From Parazoarcus communis (GTDB lineage: Bacteria > Pseudomonadota > Gammaproteobacteria > Burkholderiales > Rhodocyclaceae), in the NCBI RefSeq assembly GCF_003111665.1, contig NZ_CP022188.1:2976001-3040000 (forward strand): a DNA stretch of 64,000 nt, written 5' to 3'. The notes below the pieces were generated by a model. The model made no database searches, was not told where the DNA came from, and saw only the letters and a program-made list of their open reading frames with translations. Position 1 is the first letter of the stretch. The number at the start of each line of letters is the position of its first letter. Positions 8,785 through 17,235 of the stretch are shown piece by piece. Made by a program: the position numbers and the translations under genes.

Positions 8785-9873
8785 TCAGGCGGTTTCGGCG
8801 AGGGGCGCAGTTGTCTCCGTCATCGCTGCGTCGGTCCCGGCCGAGGTCTGCTTTACGGCCTGGGCGGTGGCGTCGGTGCGAAGGCAGCGCGCACGGTGGC
8901 TGCCGCCCAGCTCGACGGCGTCCGGCTGGGTCTGCAGGCAGGCGGGCTGGACGAAGGTGCAGCGTTCGGCAAAGGCGCAGCCGGCCGGCAGGTTGGCGAG
9001 GTCGGGGGGCGCGCCGGGAATGCTCGCCAGGCGAGCGCCCTTTTCCATCGCGCCGTCGGCACGGGCCTGCATCAGGGCCAGGGTATAGGGGTGGCGGGGG
9101 TTGCGGATCACTTCGCGGGTGGGGCCTTCCTCGACGATGCGGCCGGCGTACATGACCGCGAATCGGTCGGCAACTTCCACCGCGGCACCCATGTCATGGG
9201 TGACGAAGATGATCCCAAGACCCAGCTCGCGCTGCAGTTCGCGTAACAGCAGCAGGATCTGGATCTGCACCGTGGCGTCGAGCGCGGTGGTGGGCTCGTC
9301 GGCGAGCAGCACCTGTGGCCGGCAGGCCAGCGCGAGCGCAATCATCGCACGCTGGCGCATGCCGCCGGACATCTCGTGCGGATAGGCATCGAGGCGGCGC
9401 TCGGGGCTGGGAATGCGCACACGCTCGAACAGCTCCAGCGCACGCTTGCGCGCGTCGGCGGGGCTGATACGTTCATGGCGACGGATGGATTCCACGATCT
9501 GCGCGCCGACGGTATATACCGGGTCGAGGGCGAGCAGAGGCTCCTGGAAAATCATCGACGCGACGCGACCACGATAGTCGGCGAGGGCGCGGCTGCCCAT
9601 GGCGAGCACGTCCTGGCCAGCGACTTCGATCCTGCCTTCGATGCGGGTGCGGCGCTCGGGGTGCAGGCGCAGCAGCGAGCGCAGGGTGACGCTCTTGCCC
9701 GAGCCGGATTCGCCGATCAGGGCCACGGTTTCACCGCGGGCAACGCTGAGATCGACGCCATTGACGGCTTTGACCGGCTTCTTGCCGCCGGTGAAGGTGA
9801 CGCGCAGGTCACGTACCGACACGATCGGTGTGCGATCGGTTTGAGTGTCTGTATTCATCTCGGCTCCGCTCAT
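8785..9873 (-). CDS. peptide/nickel-type ABC transporter ATP-binding protein (OppD/DppD type)
   Basis: A 362-residue ABC ATPase powering import through the DppBC-like permeases. Walker A is G-E-S-G-S-G-K-S, the signature is M-S-G-G-M-R-Q-R, and Walker B is [12 protein letters not shown]. The C-terminal oligopeptide-transporter extension carries four cysteines (pattern C-A-F-A-E-R-C then two later), which in this subfamily bind a 4Fe-4S cluster. The start at 9873 overlaps the stop of the preceding ATPase gene (ATGA), suggesting translational coupling; ATG 9858 with a GGAG-type site is an alternative. The OppF-type gene comes before the OppD-type gene, the reverse of the usual order. Confidence 0.9.
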   Translation of the reverse strand: MSGAEMNTDTQTDRTPIVSVRDLRVTFTGGKKPVKAVNGVDLSVARGETVALIGESGSGKSVTLRSLLRLHPERRTRIEGRIEVAGQDVLAMGSRALADYRGRVASMIFQEPLLALDPVYTVGAQIVESIRRHERISPADARKRALELFERVRIPSPERRLDAYPHEMSGGMRQRAMIALALACRPQVLLADEPTTALDATVQIQILLLLRELQRELGLGIIFVTHDMGAAVEVADRFAVMYAGRIVEEGPTREVIRNPRHPYTLALMQARADGAMEKGARLASIPGAPPDLANLPAGCAFAERCTFVQPACLQTQPDAVELGGSHRARCLRTDATAQAVKQTSAGTDAAMTETTAPLAETA

Positions 9874-10946
9874 GATGCGTGGATGACTGCGCCGGCGTGG
9901 GAGTGGCCGCTGCCGGGCTCATGGATGAGGCAGGCGGTTTCGCGCTGATTGCGGTTTTCGAGGGTGGGAACATGCTGCGAGCACACGGCCTCGGCGAGCG
10001 GGCAGCGGGTGTGAAAGCGGCAGCCCGGCGGCGGGTCGATGGGGTTGGGCGGATCGCCCGCAAGCGCAGCCTCTTCGGTGCGACGGTCGGGGTCCATCGA
10101 CGGCATCGACGACAGCAGCGCCCGGGTGTAAGGATGATGCGGTTGCTGGAACAAGGCTTCGGCGGGGCCGGTTTCTGCCACCTTGCCCAGGTACATCACC
10201 ATGACGCGGTCGGAGATGTAGCGCACCACGTGAAGATCGTGGCTGATGAAGAGATAGGTCAGGCCGAACTCTTCCTTCAGGTCCATCAGCAGGTTCAGCA
10301 CCTGTGCTTCGACCGATTTGTCGAGCGCCGACACCGCTTCGTCGAGGATCACAAGGCGCGGTTCGCAGGCCAGCGCACGGGCGATATTGACGCGCTGGCG
10401 CTGGCCGCCGGACAGTTCGTGCGGATAGCGCCCGGCAAAGCGCCGCGGCTCGAGACCGACGCGTGCGAGGAGGTCGCGGGCGCGGGTGATGGCGACCTGT
10501 TTCGGTACGCCATGCACCTGGGGGCCAAAGGCGATCGAGTCCTGAATGGTGAGACGGGGGTTCAGGGACGAGTAGCTGTCCTGGAACACCATCTGCACCT
10601 GACGGCGGTATTCTCGCAGGGGCAGGGCGGCGGAGCCGACGGTTTCGCCGTTGAAGACGATCTCGCCCGCAGAGGGTTCGATCAGGTGCATCAGCAGGCG
10701 TGCGGTGGTCGACTTGCCGCAGCCGGACTCGCCCACCACGCCAAGCGTCTCACCCTTCATGATCTTGAAGTCGACACCATCGACCGCGCGCACGACCTTG
10801 CCGCCGCCGATCAGGGTTTCCACAAAACTCTTCTTGAGGTCGAAGTGCTTGACCAGTTTGCTGACGGTCAGCAGGGGCTGCGCGGGGCCGCCGCGGTCGC
10901 TTCCCGCTGGTGCGCCGATATGTTCGATGCTGATTCCGGTACTCAT
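9870..10946 (-). CDS. peptide/nickel-type ABC transporter ATP-binding protein (OppF/DppF type)
   Basis: A 358-residue ABC ATPase, the second nucleotide-binding subunit of the importer. The N-terminal V-K-H-F-D-L-K-K-S-F is typical of OppF. Walker A is G-E-S-G-C-G-K-S-T, the signature L-S-G-G-Q-R-Q-R, and Walker B L-V-I-L-D-E-A-V-S-A-L-D. The Walker B region has A-V-S where most relatives have P-T-S or P-V-S, a mild change that keeps the catalytic Glu. The C-terminal cysteine-containing extension (C-R-F-H-T-R-C-P) is present. It follows dppC by 15 bp. Confidence 0.9.
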   Translation of the reverse strand: MSTGISIEHIGAPAGSDRGGPAQPLLTVSKLVKHFDLKKSFVETLIGGGKVVRAVDGVDFKIMKGETLGVVGESGCGKSTTARLLMHLIEPSAGEIVFNGETVGSAALPLREYRRQVQMVFQDSYSSLNPRLTIQDSIAFGPQVHGVPKQVAITRARDLLARVGLEPRRFAGRYPHELSGGQRQRVNIARALACEPRLVILDEAVSALDKSVEAQVLNLLMDLKEEFGLTYLFISHDLHVVRYISDRVMVMYLGKVAETGPAEALFQQPHHPYTRALLSSMPSMDPDRRTEEAALAGDPPNPIDPPPGCRFHTRCPLAEAVCSQHVPTLENRNQRETACLIHEPGSGHSHAGAVIHAS

Positions 10947-10961
10947 GACGGACTCCCTGGA

Positions 10962-11867
10962 TTAGCTCTTGACGTCCATCGCCGAGCGCAGGCTGTCGGA
11001 CAGCAGGTTGAAGGAGATCGAGGTGATGAAGATCATCACGCCGGGCAGGGCCGCGACCCAGGGCTGGGTGTAGATTGCGGTGCGCAGGGTGTTGAGCATC
11101 AGGCCCCATTCGGGTTCGGGCGGGCGTACGCCAAGGCCGAGGAAGGACAGGCCGGAGGCGAGAATCATCGACACCGCAATCAGGCTGGTTGCAAAGACGA
11201 AGATCGGCCCCAGCACGTTGCCCAGTACATGGACCCGCACGATGGTGAAGGGACTTGCGCCCGAAGCGCGTGCCGCTTCGACGTAGTCTCGCCCCCTGAC
11301 CTGGGTGGTGACGCTTTCTGCCACCCGCGCGATCTGCGGAATGAAGACGATGGTCAGCGACAGCAGCGCGTTGCCGATGCCGGCGCCGAGTGCGCCCGAC
11401 AGGGCGATGGCGAGCAGCACCGACGGGAAGGCGTAGAGGATGTCGATGGTGCGCATGATCAGCGTGTTCACCAGGCCGCCGGCGTAACCGGCGAGGATGC
11501 CGATGCCGCTGCCGATGACGAAGGCGATCAGCACCGGGGTGATGCCCATGAACAGCGACAGGCGTGTGCCCAGCATCAGGCGCGACAGCATGTCGCGGCC
11601 GAGTTCGTCGGAGCCGAGCGGAAAGCCTTCGAAGCCGATCGGTTTCAGGCGCTTGAACATCGACGTGGCGTAGGGGTCGGACGGCACCAGTTGATGGGCG
11701 AAGATCGCCATCAGGATCAGGGTCAGCAGCACAGCGCCTGCACCCAGTGCAACCGGGTCGCGCATGAGTTTGCGCCCAACCCCGGACCAGAAGCCCGGCG
11801 AGCGTTCTACAGGCTCGGCGGCAGCGGGCAGGGGGACAATGCCGGCGACGGTCGAAGTCATGTTCAT
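10962..11867 (-). CDS. peptide-type ABC transporter permease (DppC/OppC type)
   Basis: A 301-residue inner-membrane permease with a cytoplasmic N-terminal segment (about 1-40), a first membrane helix near 41-63, and the binding-protein-dependent permease domain. The EAA coupling loop is visible as E-A-A-R-A-S-G-A-S, and the late S-F-L-G-L-G-V-R-P-P-E-P-E-W-G is a strong DppC mark. ATG 11867 overlaps the dppB stop by 4 bases (ATGA), which decides the start; the much longer upstream reading frame is a shadow of dppB. Confidence 0.92.
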   Translation of the reverse strand: MNMTSTVAGIVPLPAAAEPVERSPGFWSGVGRKLMRDPVALGAGAVLLTLILMAIFAHQLVPSDPYATSMFKRLKPIGFEGFPLGSDELGRDMLSRLMLGTRLSLFMGITPVLIAFVIGSGIGILAGYAGGLVNTLIMRTIDILYAFPSVLLAIALSGALGAGIGNALLSLTIVFIPQIARVAESVTTQVRGRDYVEAARASGASPFTIVRVHVLGNVLGPIFVFATSLIAVSMILASGLSFLGLGVRPPEPEWGLMLNTLRTAIYTQPWVAALPGVMIFITSISFNLLSDSLRSAMDVKS

Positions 11868-12817
11868 GATCTCTGGATCCTCGGGTCGAGGGTGGTCTGA
11901 AGGACATCCACCAGCAGGTTGAGCACGACGAAGAAGGTGGCCAGCACCAGGATCGTGCCCTGCAGCAGCGGCATGTCGCGCTGGAAGATGGCCGAGTTGA
12001 GCAGGAAGCCGGTGCCCGGCCACGAGAACACGGTCTCGATCAGGATCGAGCCGCCGAGCAGGTAGCCCAGCTGCAGGCCCATCACCGCCAGCGCGGTGGG
12101 GGCGGCGTTCTTGACCACGTGCAGGAAGATGCCGAAGTCGGTCAGGCCCTTGGCGCGCAGGCCGACCACGAATTCCTGCGCCAGGATGTCGGCCACCAGG
12201 GCGCGGACGGTGCGGGCAATGATGCCCATCGGGATGACTGACATCGTGATCGCGGGCAGCACCATGAACTGGACGTGTGCCCAGTCCCAGGCCCATTCGC
12301 CCGATCCGCCTGGGCCGGCGCCGGTTGCGGGCAGCCACATCAGCTGCGACGAGAAGATGATGACCAGCACCATACCGAGCCAGTAGTGCGGCACGCTGAC
12401 GCCGAGCACCGACAGCGCAGAAGCGACGCGGTCGACCCAGGAGTCGCGGAAGTAGCCGGCAACGAAGCCGAACAGGCTGCCGAACAGGAAGCCGATCAGG
12501 GTTGCCATGCAAGACAGCATCAGGGTATTGCTGACAGCACGCATCACCTCGACTGACACTGAGCGGCCCGAGGCGATCGAGGTGCCGAGGTCGCCGTGCA
12601 GCGCACGCCAGAACCAGTTGGCAAATTGTTCGTACCAGGGGCGGTCGAAACCGTAGAGCTTCATCAACTGCTGCTGCAGTTCGATTGACGCGTCGGGCGG
12701 CAGGATGGAAACCAGCGGGTCGCCCGGAGAAATATGGACCAGCAGAAAGCAGAAAAAGGCGACGCCGATCATGATCGGAATCGTGTAGACGATGCGGCGC
12801 AGGAGATAGAAAATCAT
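11864..12817 (-). CDS. peptide-type ABC transporter permease (DppB/OppB type)
   Basis: A 317-residue permease with the classic DppB start (helix 9-31 followed by a short G-D-P motif in a periplasmic loop). Further helices lie near 100-125, 135-160, 180-200, 240-260 and 280-305. The EAA-like loop reads V-G-L-R-A-K-G-L-T-D. It is the first of two membrane subunits and lies 92 bp downstream of the binding-protein gene; the gap holds two strong hairpins that may lower permease expression relative to the binding protein. Confidence 0.92.
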   Translation of the reverse strand: MIFYLLRRIVYTIPIMIGVAFFCFLLVHISPGDPLVSILPPDASIELQQQLMKLYGFDRPWYEQFANWFWRALHGDLGTSIASGRSVSVEVMRAVSNTLMLSCMATLIGFLFGSLFGFVAGYFRDSWVDRVASALSVLGVSVPHYWLGMVLVIIFSSQLMWLPATGAGPGGSGEWAWDWAHVQFMVLPAITMSVIPMGIIARTVRALVADILAQEFVVGLRAKGLTDFGIFLHVVKNAAPTALAVMGLQLGYLLGGSILIETVFSWPGTGFLLNSAIFQRDMPLLQGTILVLATFFVVLNLLVDVLQTTLDPRIQRS

Positions 12818-12845
12818 CGTTCGGCCCTGTGGGTCGTTAGTGAAA

Positions 12846-12900
12846 CCGCCGGCGCGCCGGCCGGCGGCAGGTCCGCTTCGCGCCGCGATGCCGCGGCGCG
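12846..12900. promoter_or_regulatory. two tandem GC hairpins between binding-protein and permease genes
   Basis: Hairpin one pairs CCGCCGGC (12846-12853) with GCCGGCGG (12860-12867). Hairpin two pairs CGCGCCGCG (12879-12887) with CGCGGCGCG (12892-12900) around ATGC. Both arms are perfect. They sit directly after the binding-protein stop in the minus-strand transcript and have no T tract. Such structures commonly stabilise the 3' end of the upstream message; that role here is inference. Confidence 0.5.
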
Positions 12901-12909
12901 TGGGGACAA

Positions 12910-14577
12910 TCAGTCCATCTTCATCGTGGCGATGTCGATGAACCAGCTCTTCGGTTGCACCACGTTCTTGACCTTGGCCGACATTGCGCGCGGGCCGACG
13001 TCGTGGGCGACGAAGATGAACGGTGCCTCTTCCACAATGCGCGCATGCAGCTTCGCCAGGGCAGCGTCGCGTGCCTTGTCGTCGAAGCTGGTGCGTGCGG
13101 TTGCGATCAGGGCATCGAACTCGTCATTGCCGAAGTAGCCCCAGTTGTTCGAAACCGGGGGGAAGGTCTTGGTGCTGACGAAGCGCACCATGGCGAAGAA
13201 CGGGTCCATCGCGGCGGCCGACACGTTGATGCCGTTGGCGCCGTTGGCCGACGGGTCCTTCGCGCCCTTGCGCCAGTTGGTGAACAGCGTGTTCCACTCA
13301 AGCACGTCGAGCTGAACGTCGAAGTTGCACTGCTTCAGGCTTTCCTGGATGTACTCGTTCATCGGCAGCGGCTGCATCTGACCCGAACCCGAGGCCGAAA
13401 CCTGGATCTTCACCTTCAGCGGCTTGTCGGCGGTGTGGCCGGCTTCGACCATCATCTTGGTCGCCGTCGCTGGGTCGAACTTGATGTCGAACTTCGGATT
13501 GCCCCACCACGGATGGTCGGGCGACACGATGCCCTTGGCTTCACCCATCATGCCGCCGAGGAAGGCTTTGAGTTCGGCGCGGTTGATACACAGGTTGGCG
13601 GCCTGGCGCACGCGCTTGTCCAGCCACGGCGAGCCTTCAGCGAAGGACAACTGCCACGGCCAGATGTGCGGTTGCGGGTTGGAGTAGATCTTGAAGCCAC
13701 GGCTCTTGATCTGGTCCATGGCGTCCGGTGCCGGTGCTTCGATCCAGTCCACCTGACCCGAGAGCAGGGCGGCGGTACGGGCGTTGGCTTCGGGCAGCGG
13801 CAGCATCACGACCTTGTCGATCGTCGGCGTGCGCTTTGGATCCCAGTAGCCACTGTTCTTGGCGACTTCAAGACGCTCGCGCGGCGCGAAGGAGACCATC
13901 TTGAACGGGCCTGTGCCGGAGGCATCTGCAGCAAAGGCAATCCACGCCTGCTTGCTGCGCTCCGCGGTGTCGGTAACGCTGGCCGGTACAGCCTTGAACT
14001 TGGCTTCCCACTGTACGGGCGAGGCCATGAACAGGTTGGTCAGGTTGATCGGCAGGAAGGCATCCGGCTCGGAGGAGGTGAGTTCGACGGTCAGATCGTC
14101 GATCTTCTTCGCGCTGCGCAGGGTGGGCATGCGCGAGGCGGTGACGCCGACCTGGCTGGCGTCGAAATGCTTTGCCGTCTTGTCCAGCACCTTCTGCACG
14201 TTCCACACCACGGCGTCGGCGTTGAAGGCGGAGCCGTCATGGAACTTCACGCCCGGACGCAGCTTGAAGATCCACTTTGTCTTGTCGGCAGCGTCGACCG
14301 CCCACGAAGTGGCCAGGCCGGGAATCAGCACACTCGCTGCTTCGGCCTTGGACAGATCCCACTGGGTCAGCGAGTCGTACATGGGAATGCCGGTGAAGCG
14401 GTTACCCTCGAAGCCCTGGTCGGGCTGGCCCAGGGTGCGCGGAATGTCGGCGGCGGTCATGCCGATACGGAGCACTTTCTCCTGCGCCATCACGGCGCTG
14501 GAGGCGAACGACAGCGCAAGGAGTGCGCTGCCGAACAGGGCGGTTAGCCGACGGGTGGGCCGATTGCATGTGCTCAT
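12910..14577 (-). CDS. ABC transporter substrate-binding protein, family 5 (peptide/nickel/amide type)
   Basis: A 555-residue periplasmic SBP_bac_5 protein. A signal peptide with basic start (R-P-T-R-R), hydrophobic core and cleavage near A-V-M-A-Q (about residue 32) is clear. The body has W-I-F-K-L-R-P-G-V-K-F-H-D-G-S, the family's diagnostic segment. ATG 14577 has a GAGG about ten bases upstream and begins the signal peptide; the frame is open for 27 further codons that look non-coding. It is the first gene of the transporter-amidase operon, divergent from lysR. The ligand is unknown: family members bind peptides, nickel, glutathione or amides. Confidence 0.9.
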   Translation of the reverse strand: MSTCNRPTRRLTALFGSALLALSFASSAVMAQEKVLRIGMTAADIPRTLGQPDQGFEGNRFTGIPMYDSLTQWDLSKAEAASVLIPGLATSWAVDAADKTKWIFKLRPGVKFHDGSAFNADAVVWNVQKVLDKTAKHFDASQVGVTASRMPTLRSAKKIDDLTVELTSSEPDAFLPINLTNLFMASPVQWEAKFKAVPASVTDTAERSKQAWIAFAADASGTGPFKMVSFAPRERLEVAKNSGYWDPKRTPTIDKVVMLPLPEANARTAALLSGQVDWIEAPAPDAMDQIKSRGFKIYSNPQPHIWPWQLSFAEGSPWLDKRVRQAANLCINRAELKAFLGGMMGEAKGIVSPDHPWWGNPKFDIKFDPATATKMMVEAGHTADKPLKVKIQVSASGSGQMQPLPMNEYIQESLKQCNFDVQLDVLEWNTLFTNWRKGAKDPSANGANGINVSAAAMDPFFAMVRFVSTKTFPPVSNNWGYFGNDEFDALIATARTSFDDKARDAALAKLHARIVEEAPFIFVAHDVGPRAMSAKVKNVVQPKSWFIDIATMKMD

Positions 14578-14906
14578 GGGGTGAATCCTCGCTAGGGTTG
14601 AGATGAAGATGAAAGCGTTTCTGGCTTGGGCTTCAGACTGGCATTCCGCAAGCGTCATGCCAGGCCTGAAGTGTTTCTACTAAATAAGTCGTATGTCGCT
14701 GATTCCGCTTGGTTCGGGCTGTGATGGAGGTTCAGTTCCGTTATGTGACAGTCCTTGCCGTTATACGAAACACTCTTGCGCATGCACCAATTTGGGGATT
14801 TGGCTTCAGTTTGGTGCCCGCAGCACTTCGAACAAGATTCGTTCCGCGTTTGTGACTACCTTAGAGACAGCGTTTGGTGCAGAAAACTACAAATAGCGAA
14901 ATTAAC
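14578..14906. promoter_or_regulatory. AT-richer divergent promoter region, transporter operon / lysR
   Basis: This 356-bp gap (to 14933) is visibly richer in A and T than the flanking genes. It holds the 5' leader and promoter of the minus-strand transporter operon and the promoter of lysR. I could not place an unambiguous -35/-10 pair. Short plus-strand frames here (14693 and 14755) have no protein-like character or ribosome binding site. Confidence 0.6.
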
Positions 14907-14924
14907 GTTTCAGGTTTATGAAAC
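14907..14924. promoter_or_regulatory. palindromic operator candidate immediately upstream of lysR
   Basis: GTTTCA and TGAAAC form a perfect 6-bp inverted repeat around a 6-base centre (ggttta), ending 9 bases before the lysR ATG. Written as GTTTC-N8-GAAAC it is the same arrangement as at 3233-3254 before the aminotransferase operon. A site overlapping the start of its own gene fits negative autoregulation by a LysR-type protein (inference). Confidence 0.6.
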
Positions 14925-14933
14925 AATCACGCC

Positions 14934-15866
14934 ATGAAATCCCGCGCACTCCTGACCAACCTCGCCGAAGCCGACCTTCGTCTGCTCCGGATATTCATTG
15001 CGATTGCCGAATCCGGCGGACTGGCGGCAGCCGAACTGAGGCTCAACATCAGTCGTTCGGTGATCAGCCGTCACCTCAAGGACCTCGAAACCCGGCTTGG
15101 TGTGCGCTTGTGCGAACGCGGCCGATCGGGGTTTGCGCTCACCGAGGAGGGCGGAACGGTGCTCGATGCCGCACGCAGGCTGTTGTCGCAGATCGAGGGC
15201 TTCAGGCGCGAGGTGGCGGGGCTGCACGGCGGCATGCGCGGCGAGCTGAACCTGGCGGTTTTCGACAAATTCGTGACCAACCCCGAGTGCAAGCTGGCGG
15301 ATGCCATCGCCACCTTCGGTGCAGAGGCGCCAGGGGTGAATCTGAATCTGCATGTATCGGGCACGATTGCGATCGAGAAGGGCTTGCTCGAAGGCCAGTT
15401 TCAGGTGGCGATCCACCCCTTTCACCGCGCCAGTGAGAGCCTGCTGAGCTGGCCGCTGTTCTCCGAGCAGATGTGGCTCTACGGCGCGCCCGATCACCCG
15501 CTGCTGCGCGGCGGTGCGACGCCCGATGACGCGGTTCTGCGCACTGCGGCCTTCGTCGGTCTGGGCTATCACTCGCCCAACATGGAGCATTTCTGGCGCC
15601 TCGGTCTGCAACCGGCGGCGCGTGCGCATGAGCAGGAGGGCAGCGTGGTGCTGATCCGCTCGGGACGCTATCTCGGCTTTCTGCCCGAGCACTATGCGCA
15701 GTCCTTCGAGCAGGCGGGTGTACTGCGGCGGATTCCCTCGGATACCCTGCAGTACCGCTGCGACTGGAACGTGTCGATCGCGCGCAGCCCGGCGCCGGGG
15801 CGCATTGCACGTCACTTCACCAGCCGTCTGCGCGAATTGCACGGCGCGGAGGCCGAGCCACGGTGA
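14934..15866 (+). CDS. LysR-family transcriptional regulator
   Basis: A 310-residue LTTR. The N-terminal winged helix-turn-helix (about 15-75) reads L-R-L-L-R-I-F-I-A-I-A-E-S-G-G with recognition helix I-S-R-S-V-I-S-R-H-L-K-D-L-E. Residues about 100-300 form the periplasmic-binding-like effector domain. It is divergent from the binding-protein/amidase operon, and a palindrome before it matches one before the beta-alanine operon 11 kb away. It is therefore the likely regulator of both transcripts. The co-inducer is unknown; a ureido or amide compound or beta-alanine would fit the gene set. Confidence 0.9.
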   Translation: MKSRALLTNLAEADLRLLRIFIAIAESGGLAAAELRLNISRSVISRHLKDLETRLGVRLCERGRSGFALTEEGGTVLDAARRLLSQIEGFRREVAGLHGGMRGELNLAVFDKFVTNPECKLADAIATFGAEAPGVNLNLHVSGTIAIEKGLLEGQFQVAIHPFHRASESLLSWPLFSEQMWLYGAPDHPLLRGGATPDDAVLRTAAFVGLGYHSPNMEHFWRLGLQPAARAHEQEGSVVLIRSGRYLGFLPEHYAQSFEQAGVLRRIPSDTLQYRCDWNVSIARSPAPGRIARHFTSRLRELHGAEAEPR

Positions 15867-15939
15867 GCTGGCGAGTCTTCATGATGGTTGGCGCCGGCGC
15901 TTGTGCGCGCTGCGGCGCAGCCAATGATCAAGCAAACGG

Positions 15940-16566
15940 GTGGGCAAGGTGTCGCGACTGATTCTGCTGAACAAACCCTACGGGGTGCTGTGCCAATTTA
16001 CCGATGAGACCGGGCGTGCCACGCTCAAGGATCATGTCGCCGTGCCCGGTGTGTATGCGGCCGGGCGACTCGATACCGACAGCGAAGGTCTGCTGCTGCT
16101 CACCGACGACGGCGCGCTGCAGCACCGGATTGCCGATCCGCGCCACAAGCTGCCCAAGACCTATCTGGTGCAGGTCGAAGGCGAGCCGGACGAGGCTGCG
16201 CTTGCGCAGTTGCGCGCCGGCGTGGATCTGGGCGACTTCGTCACGCGGCCATGCGAGGCGCGCAGCGTTGCGGAGCCCGACTGGTTGTGGCCGCGCGATC
16301 CGCCGGTGCGGTTTCGCAAGACGGTGCCGACCGCGTGGCTGGAGATCGTGCTGCGCGAAGGCAAGAACCGGCAGGTGCGGCGGATGACGGCGAAGGTGGG
16401 CTTGCCGACCCTGCGGCTGGTGCGCGTGGCGATCGGCGACTGGTCGCTCGATGGCCTGCTGCCGGGGCAGTCGCGCGAGGTGCCGGTGCCCGCAGGCCTG
16501 GTGCAGGCCGCCGTCGCACCGCCGCGCAAGCAAGGCGAGCGGCGGAACATGCCCCGCAGGCGGTAG
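15940..16566 (+). CDS. rluE: 23S rRNA pseudouridine synthase, RluE type
   Basis: A 208-residue RsuA-family pseudouridine synthase without an S4 domain; RluE modifies U2457 of 23S rRNA. The family start [11 protein letters not shown] is present. Catalytic Asp45 lies in [14 protein letters not shown], and the late block has [20 protein letters not shown]. The start is GTG at 15940, with a second GTG three codons on; the ATG at 15924 is in another frame. The tail (about 185-208) is basic and prolinerich, as in many relatives. Confidence 0.88.
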   Translation: MGKVSRLILLNKPYGVLCQFTDETGRATLKDHVAVPGVYAAGRLDTDSEGLLLLTDDGALQHRIADPRHKLPKTYLVQVEGEPDEAALAQLRAGVDLGDFVTRPCEARSVAEPDWLWPRDPPVRFRKTVPTAWLEIVLREGKNRQVRRMTAKVGLPTLRLVRVAIGDWSLDGLLPGQSREVPVPAGLVQAAVAPPRKQGERRNMPRRR

Positions 16567-16603
16567 AATCGCCGCCAGTGCATTTGGGCGACGGAAGCGA
16601 GTG

Positions 16604-17062
16604 ATGAGCATGATGGGCATGGTTGGGCAAGTGTTGCGGATTGGCGGGCTGATGGCGGCACTCGTGCCGGCGATCGCGGGCGCGCAGATGCAGGTCGCGG
16701 AGCTCGGCGCCGGCATGTTCCGCATCGAGACCGAAGTGGCCTACACCGGCCCGGATCGTCAGCTCGGGCTGATGAATCGCAAGAGCATGCCGATGCATCG
16801 CGGCATGGTCTTCGTTTTTCCGCAGAATGCGCAGCACTGCATGTGGATGAAGAACACCCTGTTGCCTTTGTCGGTGGCCTTCCTCGACGAGAGCGGGCGC
16901 ATCCTCAATATCGAAGACATGCAGCCACAGACCGAAGACAACCACTGCGCGGCCGCACCAGCGCGCTTCGCGCTCGAAATGAACCTGGGCTGGTTTCGCG
17001 AGCGTGGTCTCAAGGCGGGCGACCTGATCCGCGGTACAGAGCGCCTGCCTGCACCGCGCTGA
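16604..17062 (+). CDS. DUF192 family secreted protein
   Basis: A 152-residue protein with an N-terminal signal peptide (hydrophobic core about 10-24, A-G-A cleavage area) and a DUF192 domain. Family marks are G-L-M-N-R-K-S-M-P, G-M-V-F-V-F-P and M-W-M-K-N-T-L-L-P-L-S-V-A-F-L-D. Its biochemical function is not established. ATG 16604 is preceded by GGAAG and starts the signal peptide; the open frame back to 16451 overlaps rluE. It lies 37 bp after rluE and may share its transcript. Confidence 0.85.
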   Translation: MSMMGMVGQVLRIGGLMAALVPAIAGAQMQVAELGAGMFRIETEVAYTGPDRQLGLMNRKSMPMHRGMVFVFPQNAQHCMWMKNTLLPLSVAFLDESGRILNIEDMQPQTEDNHCAAAPARFALEMNLGWFRERGLKAGDLIRGTERLPAPR

Positions 17063-17087
17063 GGGCTGGCGCAGTCGCTGCCCTCAG
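17059..17087 (+). terminator. stem-loop at the DUF192 gene stop
   Basis: CTGAGGGC (17059-17066) pairs with GCCCTCAG (17080-17087), and the stem contains the stop codon. No T tract follows, so termination is uncertain; it may instead protect the 3' end. The loop also holds a poor -24/-12 look-alike, which I do not call. Confidence 0.35.
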
Positions 17088-17183
17088 GCGGACAGCACCT
17101 GTTGCAGCGCTGGAATTGCACGGTTTTCTCCGCGCTTATCCGGCTTCGGTCCTTGTCCGCTGCCGGCGATAATTGCCCCACGT

Positions 17184-17220
17184 CGTCCTGCGTCCATGCT
17201 GATCCCTGCATGGCAGGACG
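17184..17220 (+). promoter_or_regulatory. strong hairpin in the flhB 5' leader
   Basis: CGTCCTG (17184-17190) pairs with CAGGACG (17214-17220), and inside it CCATGC pairs with GCATGG around an 8-base loop, with one 3-base bulge. The structure ends 5 bases before the GGAG ribosome binding site (17226-17229) of flhB. A GATAAT -10-like hexamer lies just upstream (17168-17173). A translational control role is inference. Confidence 0.4.
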
Positions 17221-17235
17221 TTACCGGAGCCGATC

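Noticed and set aside
9879..11900. 673-codon plus-strand open frame opposite the transporter genes
   Set aside because: Antisense shadow of two ATPase genes and a permease gene, all with clear motifs; the frame itself has no recognisable fold.
12955..14547. 530-codon plus-strand open frame opposite the substrate-binding protein
   Set aside because: Shadow frame; the minus strand carries a signal peptide and SBP family 5 motifs.
14693..14937. Short plus-strand frames in the lysR promoter region
   Set aside because: They lack a ribosome binding site and protein-like composition, and they overlap the promoter and operator of lysR.
17067..17081. Possible sigma-54 element upstream of flhB (TGGCGCAGTCGCTGC)
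   Set aside because: Spacing fits but three consensus positions differ, it lies inside the hairpin at the DUF192 stop, and it is about 155 bp before flhB.
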